From: Acidithiobacillus ferridurans | GTDB lineage: Bacteria; Pseudomonadota; Gammaproteobacteria; Acidithiobacillales; Acidithiobacillaceae | DNA length: 64,000 nt | Direction: 5' to 3' | Assembly (NCBI RefSeq): GCF_003966655.1 | Contig: NZ_AP018795.1 | Coordinates: forward strand, 1,939,501-2,003,500 | Shown: piece after piece, positions 61,244 through 64,000 of the stretch | Layout: every line of letters starts with the position of its first letter | Numbering within the stretch: position 1 is the first letter of the stretch | Notes under the pieces: generated by a model | What the model was told of the DNA's origin: nothing | The model's database searches: none | The model's input: the letters and a program-made list of their open reading frames with translations, nothing else | Position numbers and translations under genes: made by a program

Positions 61244-61573
61244 ATGGACCAAGATCTTCAACATGCGCATTGCGTACCCTGTGAGGGTGGGGTTGCGCCC
61301 CTGGACGCGGAACGGGTAGGACTTCTATTACGCTCCCTACCCCAATGGCAAGTGGTCGGGCAGGCGATCCGCCGGGAGTTTCGTTTCAAAAACTTTTACG
61401 AGACTATGGCCTTTGTGAATGCCGTGGCATGGATCTCGCACCGGGAGGACCATCACCCGGACCTGGAGCTGGGTTATAACCGCTGTGTCGTCCATTACAG
61501 TACCCACGCCATTAGCGGCCTTTCAGAAAATGACTTCATCTGCGCCGCCCGGGTGGATGCGCTGCTGACATGA
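61244..61573 (+). CDS. phhB: Pterin-4a-carbinolamine dehydratase
   Basis: This 109-residue protein of the PCD/DCoH family has WQVVGQAIRREFRFKNFYET, AWISHREDHHPDLELGYNRC and VVHYSTHAISGLSENDFICA. HREDHHPDLE carries the catalytic His residues. It dehydrates 4a-hydroxytetrahydrobiopterin and is also linked to molybdopterin and folate metabolism in bacteria without phenylalanine hydroxylase. GGAGA precedes ATG 61244. The stop overlaps the AlpA-like peptide start (ATGA). Confidence 0.92.
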   Translation: MDQDLQHAHCVPCEGGVAPLDAERVGLLLRSLPQWQVVGQAIRREFRFKNFYETMAFVNAVAWISHREDHHPDLELGYNRCVVHYSTHAISGLSENDFICAARVDALLT

Positions 61574-61653
61574 CGGGGGCGGAAAAGCGCGTCCGTGCGG
61601 TGGGCTGGTTGCGGGATGACTTGATCGCCTGGATGGAAGCCCGTAAAAAATGA
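61570..61653 (+). CDS. AlpA-like C-terminal peptide (27 residues)
   Basis: The 28-codon frame (27 residues and a stop) overlaps the pterin dehydratase stop by ATGA and reads KRVRAVGWLRDDLIAWMEAR. RAVGWxxxDxxAWxxxR is the C-terminal motif of AlpA/phage excisionase-like regulators. The N-terminal helix-turn-helix is missing. With tRNA-Arg 170 bases away, it may be a relic of an integrated element, or a coincidental coupled micro-ORF. Confidence 0.4.
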   Translation: MTGAEKRVRAVGWLRDDLIAWMEARKK

Positions 61654-61825
61654 CACTGCTGAATGATCCAGCGTCAGTCTTCTCGCCGGAGCGTGTCCCA
61701 ACTGTCGATGGTGACCGCCTAGGGCTAGGAGATTGTAGGGTTCGCGCAATGGATACCATATGGATACCAGTCACCGAAAATGCGAGAATCGCCCACATGA
61801 AAATGTTATAACGCCATGTTTTATA

Positions 61826-61902
61826 TGGTACGCCTGGAGGGACTCGAACCCCCGACCTACGGCTTAGAAGGCCGTTGCTCTATCCAGTTGAGCTACAGGC
61901 GC
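61826..61902 (-). tRNA. tRNA-Arg (anticodon TCT)
   Basis: The minus strand folds as a cloverleaf. The acceptor stem is GCGCCTG with CAGGCGT, the D arm has AGCTCAACTGGATAGAGC, the anticodon stem-loop is ACGGC-CTTCTAA-GCCGT with TCT, the variable loop is AGGTC, and the T arm is GGGGGTTCGAGTCCCTC. The CCA end is encoded. Confidence 0.96.
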
Positions 61903-62037
61903 ATAGGGATGATCGGACAATAAATCGATGGCGCCATTGTAGAGGACCTGTGGCGGTCAGGGAAGCAGGAGCGTGCCTCTTTTCGCTGATGGCTGCCAGC
62001 GTGTATGGTTGGTGGTATCAGCCGATCGGAGCAGGGC

Positions 62038-64000
62038 ATGGACAAGCGCTTTATCCTGGAGAGCAGTTTTTCGCCGCAGGGCGACCAGCCGGAGGCTATT
62101 CGTCTGTTGGTGAACGGCCTTGCCGCTGGTGAATATTTCCAAACCCTGTTGGGGGTGACTGGTTCGGGCAAGACCTTCACCATGGCCAACGTCATCGCCA
62201 TCACTCACCGTCCCGCCGTCATCATGGCGCCCAACAAGACCCTTGCAGCGCAACTCTATGCGGAAATGCGCGCGTTCTTTCCCCACAATGCCGTGGAGTA
62301 TTTTGTCAGTTATTACGATTACTACCAGCCGGAGGCCTACGTTCCTTCCTCCGACACCTTCATCGAAAAAGACGCCGCCATCAATGACCACATCGAGCAG
62401 ATGCGCCTCTCCGCTACCAAGGCCCTGCTGGAACGGCCGGATGTCATCATCGTGGCCACCGTTTCGGCTATCTACGGTCTGGGTGATCCGGCCTCCTACC
62501 ATGGCATGATTCTGCATCTGCGCGAGTCCTCCACCATGGATCAGCGCGCCATCCTCAAGCGTCTGGCGGAGATGCAATACAGCCGCAATCCTTTGGAAAT
62601 GAAGCGCGGCACCTTTCGCGTCAACGGCGATGTCATCGATATATGGCCCGCGGAAAGCGAAGACGAAGCCGTTCGGATCGAGCTTTTTGGCGACGAACTG
62701 GAGCGCATCTCGCTCTTCGATCCCCTGACCGGCAAGACCATCACCCGTTTACCGCGCTACACCATCTACCCCAAAAGCCACTATGTCACCCCGCGCGAGA
62801 CCATTCTCGCGGCGCTGGATGCTATCAAAGATGAGCTTCGCTCGCGTCTGGAGGACCTGCGCCGCGCCAACAAGCTGGTCGAAGCGCAACGGTTGGAGCA
62901 ACGCACCCGCTTTGATCTGGAGATGATGGCTGAGCTGGGGTACTGCTCTGGGATCGAGAACTACTCCCGCTACCTCTCGGGACGGGTGCCCGGTCAGGCA
63001 CCGCCGACCCTGATGGACTACCTCCCCAAGGATGCCCTGCTATTCATGGACGAATCCCATGTAACGGTCCCGCAGTTCGGGGGATGTACAAGGGCGACCG
63101 TTCGCGCAAGGAAACGCTGGTGGAATATGGTTTTCGTCTGCCCTCGGCGCTGGACAACCGGCCCCTGATGTTTCCCGAGTTCGAGTCACTGATGCCGCAG
63201 ACCGTGTTTATTTCCGCCACGCCCGGTCCCTACGAACTGGAGCACTCCGGGCAGGTGGTGGAGCAGGTGGTACGGCCCACCGGCCTGGTCGATCCCGCTG
63301 TGGATATTCGTCCGGCGAAAGGGCAGGTCGACGATCTGATCAGCGAAATCAACATCGTTGTACGTAACGGTTGGCGCATTCTGGTGACGACGTTGACCAA
63401 GCGGATGGCCGAAGATCTGACCGATTATCTCCACGAACTGGGTATCAAATGCCGCTATCTCCATTCAGATATCGAGACGGTGGAGCGGGTGGAGATCATT
63501 CGCGATCTGCGCGCCGGGGTGTTCGACGTGCTGATCGGGATTAACCTGTTGCGGGAGGGCCTGGATATGCCGGAGGTGGCATTGGTCGCCATTCTGGATG
63601 CGGATAAGGAGGGCTTCCTGCGCTCGGAGCGGTCGCTGATTCAGACCATCGGGCGCGCGGCGCGCAACCTGCACGGGCGGGCCATTCTCTATGCCGACGG
63701 CATCACCAAATCCATGGCCCGCGCCATAGCCGAAACCGACCGCCGCCGGGAGAAGCAGTTGCAGTTCAACGCCCAGCATGGCGTCACCCCGCGCGGCATC
63801 GTCAAGCCGGTATCCGACATGATTGAGGGAGTCTATCGCCGCAATGCACAACCTGCCGCGCATGCTGCGGAAAAAAATGCGGATTATCGCGTGCTCAGTG
63901 ATCCCCAAGCCGTTGCCAAGAAAATCAAGGAACTGGAGGAAGCCATGTACCGACACGCCCGCAACCTGGAGTTTGAGCAGGCAGCGGCGCTGCGGGACGA
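62038..64000 (+). CDS. uvrB: Excinuclease ABC subunit B (UvrB), one frameshift, runs off the window
   Basis: UvrB is the damage-recognition helicase of nucleotide excision repair. The N-terminus reads [18 protein letters not shown], then [15 protein letters not shown] (Walker A, about residues 39-53), and [20 protein letters not shown] (the beta-hairpin). [16 protein letters not shown] is Walker B. At the G run 63079-63083 the frame shifts. A sixth G restores [20 protein letters not shown] and the remaining helicase domain ([36 protein letters not shown]) up to the start of the UVR motif at the window end. The loss of one base in a conserved repair gene is more likely a sequence error than a true mutation. 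A GTG at 62005 is less likely than ATG 62038. Confidence 0.92.

Noticed and set aside
1-64000. CRISPR arrays, rRNA genes, plasmid or phage replication origins
   Set aside because: No regularly spaced repeats, rRNA-like sequence or origin-type iterons were seen. The only long repeats are the two IS copies and the 374-bp pair.

Overview
The window reads as a chromosome segment of an acidophilic, sulfur-oxidising gammaproteobacterium or Acidithiobacillia member. An Acidithiobacillus-like organism is the best guess. This is inferred from two plasma-membrane-type H+-ATPases, copper resistance genes, a tight persulfide/sulfur operon (two ETHE1-like metallo-hydrolases, a DsrE-like protein, a TauE exporter) and the typical gene styles. 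No rRNA or other definitive taxonomic marker is present.

Layout. (1) 1-9785, + strand: a nitrogen-heterocycle catabolism operon. It holds xanthine-dehydrogenase-type 2Fe-2S and FAD subunits, a ureidoglycolate-lyase-like protein, a cyanuric acid hydrolase/barbiturase-family enzyme, XdhC, AtzG-, AtzE- and AtzH/HpxZ-like proteins, a MobA-like nucleotidyltransferase and a gamma-glutamyltransferase/HpxW-like gene. The last gene is broken by two G-run frameshifts and an IS. (2) 9.9-11.1 kb: remnants of an IS66 transposase and hsdM, with an intact HugZ-like gene between them. (3) 11.35-29.4 kb: an aryl-polyene (xanthomonadin-like) pigment cluster. It carries a flavin-dependent halogenase, a XanB2-type chorismatase, PlsC-like and LpxL-like acyltransferases, a glycosyltransferase, a ketosynthase, a chain-length factor, a dehydratase-ketoreductase fusion, an ACP, a second dehydratase, an AMP-ligase, LolA-like and MMPL export proteins and a COG4648 membrane protein. 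A second identical 1549-bp IS interrupts its LpxL-like acyltransferase. (4) 29.5-37.5 kb: a small secreted protein, decayed GH3-like and penicillin-acylase-like genes, a DUF481 outer membrane protein, a YajR-like MFS protein and two tandem ClC proteins.

(5) 37.26-47.02 kb: two direct copies of a 374-bp segment (5' end of the ClC gene, promoter region, 5' end of a lysR gene) bracket about 9 kb of foreign-looking DNA. The bracketed DNA carries a zwf fragment, an internally deleted copA, DUF302, CopZ, glutaredoxin, cytochrome c, a flippase-like protein, a GNAT, an H+-ATPase and an RpoS-like sigma factor. (6) 47-54.5 kb: the LysR regulator, an H+-ATPase scar, a second H+-ATPase, a HigBA toxin-antitoxin pair, an IS1380/UbiB remnant, a frameshifted CopB-type ATPase and a SHOCT protein. 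(7) 54.8-58.3 kb: a translationally coupled persulfide operon with its own ArsR regulator and an inverted-repeat operator candidate. (8) 58.3-64 kb: an AT-rich low-gene stretch, a TauE exporter, pterin-4a-carbinolamine dehydratase with a coupled AlpA-like peptide, tRNA-Arg(TCT) and uvrB, which carries a one-base G-run deletion.

Four otherwise good reading frames (two sites in the HpxW-like gene, copB, uvrB) each miss one G in a G run. This may be a systematic sequence error rather than four independent mutations.
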